A stretch of DNA of 64,000 bases from Bryum argenteum (lineage: Eukaryota; Streptophyta; Bryopsida; Bryales; Bryaceae): contig CM073324.1 of the NCBI GenBank assembly GCA_037043015.1, forward strand, positions 2,535,413-2,599,412, given 5' to 3'. The translations under genes and the position numbers were made by a program. Under the pieces are notes generated by a model. It was not told the DNA's origin. It saw only the letters and a list, made by a program, of their open reading frames with translations, and searched no databases. Each line of letters starts with the position of its first letter. Within the stretch, counting starts at the first letter, position 1. Of this stretch, positions 47,639-59,308 are shown piece after piece.

Positions 47639-47820
47639 TGTTGAGGGAATCGGGCGGACAAAACGGACGTACGAGTTGTCCCGGACGGACGGGCGTGCCC
47701 GCCCACCTTGTTTGAAGGGGGCGTGTAATTTTTTCATGGGTAAGAAACTTTGCAGTAAAAAGCCACGTAGGATGTGACGTGTAAGTCCATCGTGGCGTCA
47801 AGCGGTGAAATCGTACCATG

Positions 47821-47875
47821 GCGAGTGAACTTTTGTTAGGGCGAGTGAACTTTCGAGAGGCGGGTGAACTTTTGG
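47821..47875 (+). repeat. Subterminal GCGAGTGAACTTT repeats, 3 copies at about 20-bp spacing
   Basis: Versions of GCGAGTGAACTTT start at 47821, 47841 and 47860. Regularly spaced subterminal motifs are typical transposase-binding candidates in hAT elements (inference). Confidence 0.6.
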
Positions 47876-47879
47876 GGCG

Positions 47880-48165
47880 GGTTACATTGGTGGCGGGGCG
47901 GGCGGGGGGGGGGGCGGGAGAGGGGGGTAGGGGGGGGGGGGTAGGGGCGGGAGGGGGGTAGGGGGGGGGGGGGGTAGGGCGGGGAGGGGGTAGGGCGGGG
48001 GAGGGGGGGGGGGGAGGGAGGTAGGGGGGGGGAGGGGGTAGGGGGGGGGGGGGGGGGGGGTAAAGGGGGGTAAGGGGGGTTAGAGGGGGTAAAGGGGGGT
48101 AAGGGGGTTAGGGGGGTAAGGGGGTAAGGTGGGTTAGGGGGAGGGGTAAGGGGGAGTAAGGGGGT
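47880..48165. repeat. G-rich homopolymer tract 1
   Basis: Runs of G broken by T, A or C, including a run of more than 20 G near 48040-48060. It lies between the hAT left end and the 3' flank of the transposase gene. The proline-rich open frames on the opposite strand are artefacts of composition. Confidence 0.85.
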
Positions 48166-48224
48166 TGATGCGTTTTCATTTATTTTTTTAAATTTTTCTT
48201 GAATTTTTCTTTCGAGAATTTTTT

Positions 48225-48420
48225 TAAATAGAAATATCGTAGTATTTACAAATTGATTCATGCATAGGTTGAGTGGTATTAGGCAAGGTATGCATATGAG
48301 CGGTTGGAAGAGTGAGGAGGGGTGGGAATAAGTAAATATGTGCACCCAAATCAAAACAATGTAATTAAATATGTCATAGGACTAAGTACACATGCATCGA
48401 ATAAGAGAAATTGCCTTATT
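48225..48420 (-). repeat. 3' flank repeat 1, shared with the kinase cassette
   Basis: This segment aligns with 59040-59200. Shared phrases are GATTCATGCATAGGTTGAGT, AATATGTGCACCCAA, CAAAACAATG and ATGCATCGAATAAGAGAA, in the same order and spacing apart from a small deletion. Both copies lie downstream of a reverse-strand gene and upstream of a G-rich tract, so it is probably a duplicated 3' untranslated region or terminator. Confidence 0.75.
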
Positions 48421-48790
48421 TTTCATACATAAGGCGAATGTAATGTAGTAAAAAGTAGAAAGCATGAATAATAATATGATATAATATAATTCATAGTGAA
48501 TAACGATACAACGTAGATATAAGGAAATTATATATATTCTCACAACACATAATCTGAACTTCTCTATTTTTTTTTTCTTTTTCAATAAACTTATGCACTA
48601 TAATAGACTAATAATAGTGTCTAATAAAGGACTACAATAATGATGAGAAGTTCTAAAATACCCAAATAGATAATATAAGTCCGTTCTACTTATTAAAACG
48701 ATTTGATCGCGCACACTTTTAGTGGATGTACCCTCCATGTTGGGATCTCGGATAAGGTCTTGGAAAACAACGTCATCATCATCGGGCGCC

Positions 48791-51700
48791 TCATCGCACG
48801 CGTGGGTCACCATCATCGTCGTCGCCGTCGTTGTTGCCACGTTCAATATCATTGTCGCCGCCGCTACCACTTGAAGAACAAGTAGACTCATTGCGAAGAA
48901 GGGCTATTTTTTCGCCGTATAGATTTTCATCAAGTCTAATAACCTTGTGTCTCTTTGCTCTGGGACACTCCCCATCCGAATTCACCGGCGGTCCTCTAGG
49001 AACAACAAAAGCTGGTGTTGATGAAGTGCGACCAGGAACATATGTGTCCACGAATGGTTCAATTACCGTGTTTGGGTTCCTCCCCTATTCCTAATGAACA
49101 ACGCCCGCTTGGCCTCGGAAGACAAGACATCGCCAACATTCTCGTCCCCTCCATCTACAAATTGTTCCGCAATGCCTCTAGGCCGTATCCATTTTGTAGT
49201 GGATGTTGAGCCTCCAAACCCTCCGCGGTCTATGTTTCCGCTAGGAGTGTTAGTTCCCCCACGTCCTCTAGCTCCGTTTCTTCCACGTGCTTGGTGGTAT
49301 TGTCCCATTGGATGATGGATAGCTGGCATAGGGATAATAGGAGGCCTCCCACGGGACCCATCAGATTGGGAAGCTCTTCCACTAGCATTTGTTGCTCCTC
49401 CACTAGTATTTGGTGTAGGTGTATTTAGCCCAGAGACTGTTCTGGCGACCGGAATATCCGCGTGCATAGGGTCAACATCATCGGTGAATTCGAATGCATC
49501 GTGAATCCTACTGATATTCGGATCAAGACATTGGGGCGCAACAACGGGTGTAATAGTTCTCCCAATCCCTCCCAATCTTGATGCATTTGGGCTATTTCCC
49601 ACTTCTCGCGGGGCCACATCTTCAAAACGATCCACAATTGTTGTATAGGTATTGGGAGTTCCAATAGTACCAATTGTGCCATCTTCTCCCTCGTTCTTGC
49701 TCATTATCCTCATTGTTTCCGAAAGAGGGGTGGTTGTAGTTAACATCATGAGCGGGTATGGTTTGATTTGCTTCACGATCTAGCCCATGATCGAATCTTC
49801 GTTTTCCGAATCCAACATCGTAATCCGCGCTTGATTGATGCCGACATTAGGGCGATTGTCCGGCGATGGAATGCAACGAGTAGGACTTGTACTCCATGCT
49901 CCAAAGACCCCAACGGATTGGCTCTTGGTCATCGTCCATTGCATCGTCTTCACCGTAATATTCCCTACTCTCCCTAGAAGGTCCGCACCTTCACCCCCAG
50001 AGATCCGGATTTTGTCGGTACTCTCTACCTTCCCAATTGGCTTCCATGTCACTATCGTCCTCTTCTTCTAGGAACTCTCGGTTGGGCTCATCTACCGGAA
50101 CTGGGCCGAGGGCATCTGGGTCTGAATCCTCTGAGTTGGCATTGTCTTCATACCAGCGAAGTGGTTCGGGCCCTGGTCTTTTCTGTAATACACGGCCATT
50201 GGTATAGATATACACTAATGTCTCTCGCTTTTTCGGGCCTAACCGATTTCGGCTCTTATTGTGCACAAATGAGTAAGCACTCCAATTACGCTCACATGAA
50301 CTAGCTGAACATGTGAGAGACAATATGCGTACCGCTATTTTGGAAAGGTACTGATCTCCAATCCTATACCACCATTGATGGGGGAGCATGTTCATTGCAC
50401 GGATGTCGAAGGCAATGTCGGGGCTATATGGCCTGCACCTTCGTCATACTCTTGTAATTCGGATATGACGTCTTCATACTTCACACCCACCACGTCTTTT
50501 AATTTCTGAATTACACGATATAGCGCACGGAGGGCTACGCCATCTTGCTTTAGCGCCGCATTCTCCTTGAGATATGGATTCAAGAGGGGCGTGCGAGAGT
50601 GAAGATCCGTAAAACACATGGCCCTCCTCGCTTTGAATGAATCCTCCAATATTGTTGCAATATCCGGTTGGACGCTAAATGGTGGATCCCGAATGAAGTC
50701 ACATGTTGATGCAATCCTTGTAGTATGAGCCATGCCTTACCCATTGCGGGTTCTCGCCATCAAACACGCGCGTAATGCTTTCAAAACCTCTGCGTCATGT
50801 AAATGAAATTCTTGCATCACGCGCCGAAGGCCCCATCTTCAATGGTGCGCACGATATTGCGCCAGCGGTGGTCGCCGCCCGCTCCCCTCCCATCCCGTCC
50901 CTCAAGGTATTGGTATAGTTCTCAACTCGGGATGGTCTTTCGGTGCCTCTAGGACAGGCTTGAGTTTGACGAGTCGGTCCATCATCAACATATTGCATGC
51001 AAAGCGCGTCTCCCGGCACCAGGATTGAGAGTTTAGGACTCAATTCACGAAATGTTGCCATTGTTGCATGATGGTTCCTAATATAATGGCACAACTTTCT
51101 TGCCCTCTCGATAAGGTCCTTGAAGATGTCGATTTTTGCCCAATCTTCCAATAGGAGATCCAAAGCATGAGCCATGCATCCTTGCGAGAAAATCCATGGA
51201 TACTCCTCGATGATACATTTCATTGCTCCAAGCATGTTTGCGGCGTTATCCGTACACACACCGCAATCACATTCTTAGGTCCCACCTTCTCAATGAATAC
51301 TTTGAGTTTGTTTGCTATATACGTCGCAGATTTTGTCTGCCCAGTGGTGTCAATGCTTCCTAGAAATACATCTCCAGGTGGGCACGTCATCATCACATTC
51401 ATGAGGGGCCTACGATTAACATCGTCCCAACCATCGGTGCATATGGACACCCCATACGCGGATTTTGCAAATCCGATTCTTGACTCAATCTCCTTCTCGA
51501 CTCGCAATCATTTGGGTTCTATGAGATTAGTCCCGAATTGGTGATAAGATGGAGGAACATAGTCAAACCTCGCCTTGGAAGTTGCTAAAACCGCTTCAAT
51601 AAAAAACGGGTTCCCCGCCACGTTGAATGGGATATTTGCGTTATAGAAACAATTTGCCCACTTTTCATCCAATTCTCTTCTCTTCGCGGTGTTCAAAGAT

Positions 51701-52314
51701 TCCTCCATGCTACGTTGGCGCATCGCTACGGACCTCGTAGAATTTGATGCGCCTCGGGTAGCCGACATGGAGTGTGGATTCTCACGCCCTCTACCACGCA
51801 CGCATCCCGGCCTCCTCGTGAGGACTTCCACCCCTCACTCCAACCCCCGTGTTTGTATCAACACCTACATGGCATGAAGAACCACTAGGAATTCCGTTGG
51901 AGGCACCATGTGTAGTAGAATCTCCACCGTACATGTCTTCATCACTCATTCTCGCGGGAACTATGCCCCCACAATTTGCAAACTGCTGCGAACACGATGC
52001 GGTACACAAGGGAACACACACTCTTCTCGGATTTCGGCATGTAGCCTAGGTGCATGAATGCTCGAATTCGTTTGTAGGTGAATGTTGTGTTGCAAAAACA
52101 CAAGTAATGTTCCCATCATCATGAAATTCATACCACGAATTCCACTCTCTTGTTGTCCTCCGTTGGCTTCCCATCGCATTCGAGCCTAAAGGATGAAGGT
52201 TCTAGTGGCCAATTTGGTATATCATGTAAACCCTCTTAATAATTCTTTGCTCTATTCTCTTGCCTCGAACCAATTTTGACATTACCTCATTGTCGCCTAG
52301 CGCCTGGTTGCCAT
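48791..52314 (-). CDS. hAT transposase (BED/DUF659/hAT-dimerisation type), disrupted
   Basis: The ATG at 52314 is chosen because it sits at the same place in a leader shared with the two cargo genes (TATA box 141 bp upstream). A BED-like finger (CFCNTTFTYKRIRAFMHLGY) lies at about 52100. The DUF659/RNase-H-like core has CTDGWDDVNRRPLMN, then CTDNAANMLGA and QGCMAHALDLLLEDW. The C-terminal dimerisation region (CERNWSAYSFVHNKSRNRLG) is at about 50280. An unusually long Gly/Asn/Pro-rich tail follows to about 48791, whose end is uncertain. Reading frame changes several times and a stop follows five codons after the ATG, so this copy is inactive as it stands. Confidence 0.8.
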
Positions 52315-52465
52315 CGTTGTAGAAAAAAATTGAAAACCTCCTCCCAATGTCTTTGAAACGCCCTTCCCAATCCCCAATCCAACCCTCACGAAGAGAAGTG
52401 GATCTTGAGAGCTAGGAGGGGCGGGTTACAAATGAGAAGTTCGCCCCTTATATAGTGGTTGTACT
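52315..52465 (-). promoter_or_regulatory. Core promoter and 5' leader of the hAT transposase gene
   Basis: On the reverse strand a TATA box, CTATATAAG (52447-52455), is followed by a leader containing GCTCTCAAGATCCACTTCTC and a pyrimidine/A-rich stretch that ends at the ATG. The block is nearly identical to 58291-58440, and its TATA-to-ATG spacing matches the kinase cassette. Confidence 0.8.
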
Positions 52466-52502
52466 CCATGGTACATGGATGGGAAGATGGGGATTTCAAT
52501 GG

Positions 52503-52945
52503 GGTAGGGCCGTAGGGGCGGGTTACGGGGCGGGGAAGGGGGGGCGGGAGTAGGGGGGGGGGGGGGCGGGGAAGAGGAAGGGAAGGGGCGGGGGGGGGGA
52601 AGGGGGGAGGGGGGCGGTGTGGGGGGGGCGGTGAGTGGGGGCCGGTGAGGGGGGAGAGGGGGTAGAGGGAGGGATAGGGGGGTAGAAGGAGGGTAGAGGG
52701 AGGGATAAGGGGGTAGGGGGTAGGGGGTAGGGGAAAGGGGGGTAGGGGGATGGATAGGTTATAGGGGGGTAGGGGGAGGGATAGAGGGGGGGTAGAGGGA
52801 GGGATAGGGGGGTAGAGAGGGAGGGATAGGGGGTAGAGGGAGGGATAAGGGGGGTAGAGGGAGGGATAATGGGGGGTAGGGGAGAGGGGAAAGGGGGAAG
52901 GGGGGGGGAAAGGGGGTGGGAGGTGGGAGGTGGGATAGGAGAGGG
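52503..52945. repeat. G-rich homopolymer tract 2, behind the transposase promoter
   Basis: G-rich with recurring GGGATAGGGGGGTAGAGGGA-like units of about 20-30 bp. It lies immediately upstream of the reverse-strand transposase promoter. The strand asymmetry (G on the forward strand) favours G-quadruplexes or R-loops. Confidence 0.85.
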
Positions 52946-53017
52946 AGTAAGGACACGTCTTTGCGTTTTTTAAATGTTGTTTAAATTTTTTAATTTTTTA
53001 AATAAAATGTTATTTGA

Positions 53018-54075
53018 AGAAGAATGAATTAAACATAATACCACCCACCAAGACATTCTTTAGTCCTAATATAAATTGTGATCGTAAAATCAAATATATG
53101 ATTAAACCATTAGGATGATAAATTTATTTGTAATATAGCATTGGGAAGAAGAATGAAATAAACATAATACCACCCACCAAGACACATTCTTTAGTCCTAA
53201 TATAAATTGTGATCGTAAAATCAAATATATGATTAAACCATTAGGATGATAAATTTATTTGTAATATAGCATTGGGAAGAAGAATGAATTAAACATAATA
53301 CCACCCACCAGTACATTCTTTAGTCCTAATATAAATTGTGATCGTAAAATCAAATATATGATTAAACCATTAGGATGATAAATTTATTTGTAATATAGTA
53401 TTGGGAAGAAGAATGAAATAAACATAATACCACCCACCAGTACATTCTTTAGTCCTAATATAAATTGTGATCGTAAAATCAAATATATAATTAAACCATT
53501 AGGATGATAAATTTATTTGTAATATAGAATTGGGAAGAAGAATGAATTAAACATAATACCACCCACCAGTACATTCTTTAGTCCTAATATAAATTGTGAT
53601 CGTAAAATCAAATATATGATTAAACCATTAGGATGATAAATTTATTTGTAATATAGCATTGGGAAGAAGAATGAAATAAACATAATACCACCCACCAGTA
53701 CATTCTTTAGTCCTAATATAAATTGTGATCGTAAAATCAAATATATGATTAAACCATTAGGATGATAAATTTATTTGTAATATAGCATTGGGAAGAAGAA
53801 TGAATTAAACATAATACCACCCACCAGTACATTCTTTAGTCCTAATATAAATTGTGATCGTAAAATCAAATATATGATTAAACCATTAGGATGATAAATT
53901 TATTTGTAATATAGCATTGGGAAGAAGAATGAATTAAACATAATACCACCCACCAGTACATTCTTTAGTCCTAATATAAATTGTGATCGTAAAATCAAAT
54001 ATATGATTAAACCATTAGGATGATAAATTTATTTGTAATATAGCATTGGGAAGAAGAATGAATTTAACATAATAG
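53018..54075 (+). repeat. 129-bp tandem repeat, 8 copies
   Basis: The phrase TTGGGAAGAAGAATGAA recurs at 53141, 53272, 53401, 53530, 53659, 53788, 53917 and 54046, with six successive intervals of exactly 129 bp (the first is 131). Units are AT-rich, more than 95% alike by eye, and have no spacers, so this is a minisatellite and not a CRISPR array. It separates the transposase cassette from the rest of the hAT. Confidence 0.96.
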
Positions 54076-54267
54076 AAGGTGGGATTGAGAAAAATAGCAC
54101 ACATTTTAAGAATATCATTTTTTTTGGGACGTGGTAGCTCGACTTTGAAATAGAGGGGGGAATTGGTTTGTAGTGGGGCAATCTTGAATAAGAGAGGAAA
54201 TACGGAAACTTCATTTCTCTCTTTCCTTGGATCCCCCTTGGCTCCTTCTTCCACCTACGGGTATTTT

Positions 54268-54332
54268 TAAAGTAATGAAGTCCAAACATTCCTCACTAAA
54301 GCCCGGATTTGGACTTTCCGGATATAGTGGGG
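54268..54332. repeat. Hairpin-forming repeat, degenerate copy 1
   Basis: TCCAAACATTCCTCAC ... GGGGATGTTTGACTT form imperfect arms around CCCGGATTTGGACTTTCCGG. This is a diverged version of the hairpins at 54810 and 55418. A C-rich tract follows it. Confidence 0.6.
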
Positions 54333-54371
54333 GATGTTTGACTTTTCTACGATTGTATTGAGTATGCCTTC

Positions 54372-54720
54372 CTTCCTCCTCTTCTTTCCCCTCACCCCCT
54401 CATCCTCACCCCCCGCATCCTCACCCCCCACACCACACCACCCCCTCACCCCACCACCCCCTCACCCCACCCCCTCACCCCACCCCCCCCCTCACCCCAC
54501 CCCCTCACCCCACCCCCTCATCCTCACCCCCTCACACTCACTCCCTCATTCTCCCTTACCATCTCCCGCCCTACCCCCCCACTCCGCCCCTACCCCCATG
54601 GTACCCGCCCTACCCCCCCATGGTACCCGCCCTACCCCCATGGTACCCGCCCTACCCCCCATGGTACCCGCACCTCCCCCGTAATCCGCCCCTCCCCCGT
54701 AACCCGCCCCTCCTCTCTAA
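54372..54720. repeat. C-rich tract 3 with repeated ATGGTACCCGCCCTACCCC units
   Basis: CCCCTCACCCCACC-type repeats followed by several ATGGTACCCGCCCTACCCC units. The proline-rich open frames here are compositional. The strand bias is opposite to tracts 1 and 2. Confidence 0.85.
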
Positions 54721-54728
54721 CCCACCCC

Positions 54729-55345
54729 ACGTAGTTTTTGAAAAAAATTTGCCTTCTCTCTCACCAATCTTGTGTTTTGCAAACAAGCATCATTAATGGG
54801 ATAAACAAATCCAAACATTCCCTCATTAAAGCCGGGATTTGGAGTATCCCGGATATAGTGAGGAATGTTTGGATTTCCAATGATTGGATTGACCATCATT
54901 CCACTCCTCTTCCACTTCCTCCCCTTCTCTCCTCTTCCCTCCCCACTCCTCCCTTTCTTCTTTTCTCCTCCCCCTCACCCGCCCCCTCATCCTCACCCGC
55001 CCCTCATCCTCACCCGCCCCTCATCCTCACCCCCCCACCACACCCCCCCTCACCCCCCCCCCCTCACCCCACCCCACCCCCTCATCCTCACCCCCTCACA
55101 CTCACTCCCTCATTCCCCTTACCATCTCCGTCCTACCCCCTTGGTATCCGCCCCTACCCCCCTTGGTACCCGCCCTACCCCCCCATGGTACCCCCCCTAC
55201 CCCCTTGGTACCCGCCCTACCCCCATGGTACCCGCCCTACCCCCTTGGTACCCGCCCTACCCCCATGGTACCCGCCCTACCCCCATGGTACCCGCACCTC
55301 CCCCCGTAACCCGCCCCTCCTCTCTCACCCACCCCACGTAGTTTT
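54729..55345 (+). repeat. About 0.6-kb duplication, unit 1 (hairpin plus C-rich tract)
   Basis: The sequence from CACGTAGTTTTTGAAAAAAA through CATTCCACTCCTCTTCC and into the C-rich tract recurs at 55336-55655 at a distance of about 607 bp. It contains hairpin copy 2 (about 54810-54874) and more TGGTACCCGCCCTACCCC units. Confidence 0.8.
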
Positions 55346-55655
55346 TTGAAAAAAATTTGCCTTCTCTCTCACCAATCTTGTGTTTTGCAAACAAGCATCA
55401 TTAATGGGATAAACAAATCCAAACATTCCCTCATTAAAGCCGGGATTTGGAGTATCCCGGATATAGTGAGGGAATGTTTGGATTTCCAATGATTGGATTG
55501 ACCATCATTCCACTCCTCTTCCACTTCCTCCCCTTCTCTCCTCTTCCCTCCCCACTCCTCCCTTTCTTCTTTTCTCCTCCCCTCTCCACCCCCCTTACCC
55601 ACCCCCCCCTAACCCTCACCCTCCTCACTTCCCCTCTCCCCCCCCTCACTTTGGA
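55336..55655 (+). repeat. About 0.6-kb duplication, unit 2 (partial) with hairpin copy 3
   Basis: The first roughly 240 bp is nearly identical to unit 1. Hairpin copy 3 (about 55418-55481) has near-perfect arms, CCAAACATTCCCTCA / TGAGGGAATGTTTGG plus CCGGGAT / ATCCCGG, around a short loop. The following C-rich part differs from unit 1. Confidence 0.8.
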
Positions 55656-55943
55656 TTGACATCCGCTATCGGTATGTTTGTTTTTTTATTGTCCTATCAT
55701 GTTTATAAGAAATTTATTAATTATTACAAGATTTAAAATAATTTTTTTCTCCCACTTAACTATTTATCAAGCTAACCATACAATGACACCATGATAATTA
55801 GCATTCACATGATCATATGATTATAAACACATGCATAGAGTGTGCCAACAAGTTTGCAAAAGAAAAGCATATGTATTTCAGTAGTGTTTAACGATATAGA
55901 AAAAGAGAAGTATATCTTGGTTGCTACATTAGAAAATCGACAA
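55656..55943. other. AT-rich 3' flank of the RING gene
   Basis: No coding sequence is visible. It follows the RING gene stop codon on the reverse strand. It is not obviously related to the 3' flank shared by the transposase and kinase cassettes. Confidence 0.45.
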
Positions 55944-58290
55944 TTAGTTCTCGTCCATTGCTGCACTGCTTGGGCCGGCGTCGGCATCATTCGTACCCTC
56001 CGGCAAATCTTCACCCCCGCCCAATCGAAGTCTACGAACTGCTGATCGAGTCCTCCTCGCAGGCCCGTCTTCTTCAAGAATATCCCTCAGGAATTGCGAT
56101 TGTTGCATGGCTCGAAGCATGCGTCCGGTTTGGGGACTATGTTGTTCCATCAGAAAATCAATGCTTCGGTGGTGTAAAAGGTCTGCCCAGTCGGATTCAT
56201 CCGTTGCCCAATTCATCTCGTAATCGCGGTCGGAACGCTCTTCCGACGAATACATCATTCCATCGGACTTCCATTTTAGCCCTTCTGGATGAATCCCAAA
56301 TCGAAACTCCTTGTGCGCTTTGTCCCAATACCCGTTGTAAACCTGGTAGAAGAAGTTTCGCTTGCCATTGGCATTTGAGACATTTGATGGAATTAAATGA
56401 TGGCAGGCCCTCGTAATTGCCTCCGGATCCCTTTCCCAACCGAATTCCAGGGCGGCCAACTGCTTCTCTATAGAAGTTAGAGACAATTTCCAACTCCATA
56501 CCAAGTCTTCTCCCCATTTCCCTTTGTGTTTAGGGGCATTGGTTTCATTATACTCCCAATGCGGTGGCATGTAATCCTCTAATCCAAAAAGATTGTACAA
56601 GCGCTCGTGGAAGGGAGATTTACATAGCGGACATCGTCGTCGAACAACCATGAAGCCAATCAGGCAAATCGGATGAAACACGTGGCGGCAAGTGCCTACG
56701 CAAAATCCTCCTTCAGGTCCAAATGGGTTGCAACACATCGCACAATTTTCACCATCCGTCACTTAACGTTCTTTGGTGTTGGCCACAATTTGGTCGCTTT
56801 CTTGATGTCCATCGTGTTTTCAAAATCCCACTCGTGACGGGCCCGGTCAATTGTTCCATCCGGTTTTTTGGCAATTCGTCGGAAACATCTCATCTACAAT
56901 TGCCCATGATGTCAAACCAAATACCCGCTCTTGGTTATGATCCTTCCATGTCCTATCGATCTTCCTCAACTCCTCGCCTATTTGGTCACCCTTGGCGACG
57001 GATAAAATGCATGTCAACTTCCACTGGTAGTATTGCTCACCATCATCGATTCATTCGACTCTTCAAGACCTCATTATCTCGTCGAACATCTACCAAATCA
57101 ACTTCAAGGGGTGTGTGAGACAAGCCTAATACCTCATTATCTGGTCGAACATCTACCAAATCAACTTCAAGGGGTGTTGCAAAGCGAGCCTAATCCTTCG
57201 TTGAAATCATTATCGAATGCCAAGGAGTCAAGCACACTTCCTATGACCAATCCGTTCGGACTAGTTAATGTACTAGGTCGTGTTTGTGATGTAGAAGCCC
57301 CCTTCCTTTTGCCATGGCCCCCTCAAGCTCCATGATACGTCTTTGCTTGGATGAGATTTCGCCGCTAGCTCTCCGCATGTCCTCTTTTAGCCGTTGATTC
57401 TCTTCCTTCAAGTGTTGATTTTCCGCCATCAATTGTTGAATCGGCCTTCTCTTGTATCAAAATGCTCCATCTCGACAGACAAATCTACCGGTGGAATTTC
57501 ATCAAGCACGCCCCCCACCACAACAACCTCCACTTCTTGGGGTTCAATGTTTCCCCCAATCGCATGAACCATCTCCACATCTACTATGTTGGGAAGTAGC
57601 CGCACCGAATCGGTTGTCTTACTTGGGCCAATGAAGCCATGGGCATAGGCTCTAATGATCGAGCTAGCCTCTTTCGCTTATTCCTTTCCATCGTTTTGCG
57701 TCGAGGTAAAACTATCTCGTGGGAGCCATCGGAGTCGGAATCAAGCGGGAGTCGACATATGGTTATGGGGGTCTATTTCCGTAGGTCCGCTTACCGTGGG
57801 AAACCACCCGGGATCCTCTACCGCCCAAGTTCCAAAGCCGGGAAACCATTTTGTACTCGTGGTGCTCGAGCCTTGCCTTCTAAACCCTTCACAAGAGACC
57901 AATCGAACCTCTTCTTTAAAATGATCTCCACATGAACGCCGCGCACTAAATATAACCCGACCTGGTTCTTGTTTGGTAACTTCGTGGTGTAAAGGAGTTG
58001 GTAAATTTGAAGACATCGGGAAAGGAACTCCGGGTTGGTGCGAAGAGCGCAAATTGGCCTTGTTGCTTCTCAAGTGTAAAACATGGCGTTCAGCCGAAGG
58101 ATTTGTCGATGTGGCACCACTCAATGTATTGCTTTGCATGGTCAAAATCCCATGGGTCGACTACATCTTGACCTACGAATGCCAATTTTAACGGATTATT
58201 TAACACATGAAGACGGGCCCGCTTGCTTTTTCCTTGTCGCACTCGTTCTTTGTCTTTTTCTTCCTTGCGGATCGCACCTGGTGTCGCCAT
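55944..58290 (-). CDS. RING-type zinc finger protein, hAT cargo gene, upstream half disrupted
   Basis: The ATG at 58290 lies 143 bp below a TATA box and opens MATPGAIRKEEKDKERVRQG (basic). The first frame ends at 58090 and coding continues with frame changes through a Ser/Pro-rich middle that includes an in-frame 63-bp tandem duplication (57069-57194). The last 273 codons (56762-55944) are fully open. They hold a RING-like finger (CAMCCNPF..CVGTCRHVFHPICL..RRRCPLCKSPF), then ERLYNLFGLEDYMP, KRNFFYQVYNGYWD and an acidic Ser/Gly tail. RING fingers usually act in E3 ubiquitin ligases, so a ligase role is inferred from the family. The open C-terminal frame lacks its own ATG at its start, supporting one long gene over two. 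It is clearly part of the transposon, not host DNA. Confidence 0.62.
57069..57194 (-). repeat. 63-bp in-frame tandem duplication within the RING gene
   Basis: CCTCATTATCTCGTCGAACA at 57069 recurs with one change at 57132. The 63-bp period preserves frame (21 codons). The duplicated peptide contains a PLEVDLVDVR-type segment. Confidence 0.85.
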
Positions 58291-58440
58291 CGTTGTAGAA
58301 AAAAATTTCGAAAATCTCCTCCAAATGTGCTCAAACGCCCTTCCCCGATCCCCAATCCAACCCTCACAAAGAGAAGTGGATCTTGAGAGCTAGAAAGGGC
58401 GGGTTACAATGGGGGAGTCCGCCTCTTATATAGTGGTTGG
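58291..58440 (-). promoter_or_regulatory. Core promoter and 5' leader of the RING gene
   Basis: The reverse-strand TATA box CTATATAAG (58425-58433) and the leader are nearly identical to 52315-52465. TATA-to-ATG distance is 143 bp. Confidence 0.8.
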
Positions 58441-58960
<520 letters not shown>

Positions 58961-59039
58961 TTTTATTTTATTTTAATTTTTTACTTTTTTTTTCTTTTTG
59001 TTTAATTTTTAAAAAAATATTTTTTTGATTTTCTAAATA

Positions 59040-59205
59040 TTTTTTTTCGTGGTATTTACAAACCGATTCATGCATAGGTTGAGTGGTATTTGGCAAGGTA
59101 TGGAACCAATAAATATGTGCACCCAACTCAAAACAATGCAATTAAATATGTCATACGAAGATGTACAAATGCATCGAATAAGAGAAGTTGTTTGCGTATA
59201 TTATA
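59040..59205 (-). repeat. 3' flank repeat 2, kinase cassette
   Basis: Homologous to 48225-48420 (see there). It lies between G-rich tract 4 and the kinase gene's 3' end. Confidence 0.75.
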
Positions 59206-59308
59206 TGTATGTGCACAATTGGAAGTACATATAGTATTGTAATTATCCATGCAATCCTTCTACATACAATAGGCACACGCTAACTTTGGGGACCGCTAAA
59301 CTAAATAG

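Noticed and set aside
47836-48354. Proline-rich reverse frame of about 170 codons
   Set aside because: Compositional shadow of G-rich tract 1.
53018-54075. Possible CRISPR-like array
   Set aside because: Units are directly adjacent 129-bp repeats without unique spacers in a plant nuclear context.
54334-55349. Proline-rich open frames across the C-rich tracts
   Set aside because: Homopolymer C and CCCCA/CCCCT repeats read as proline in all frames; no domain or conserved start.
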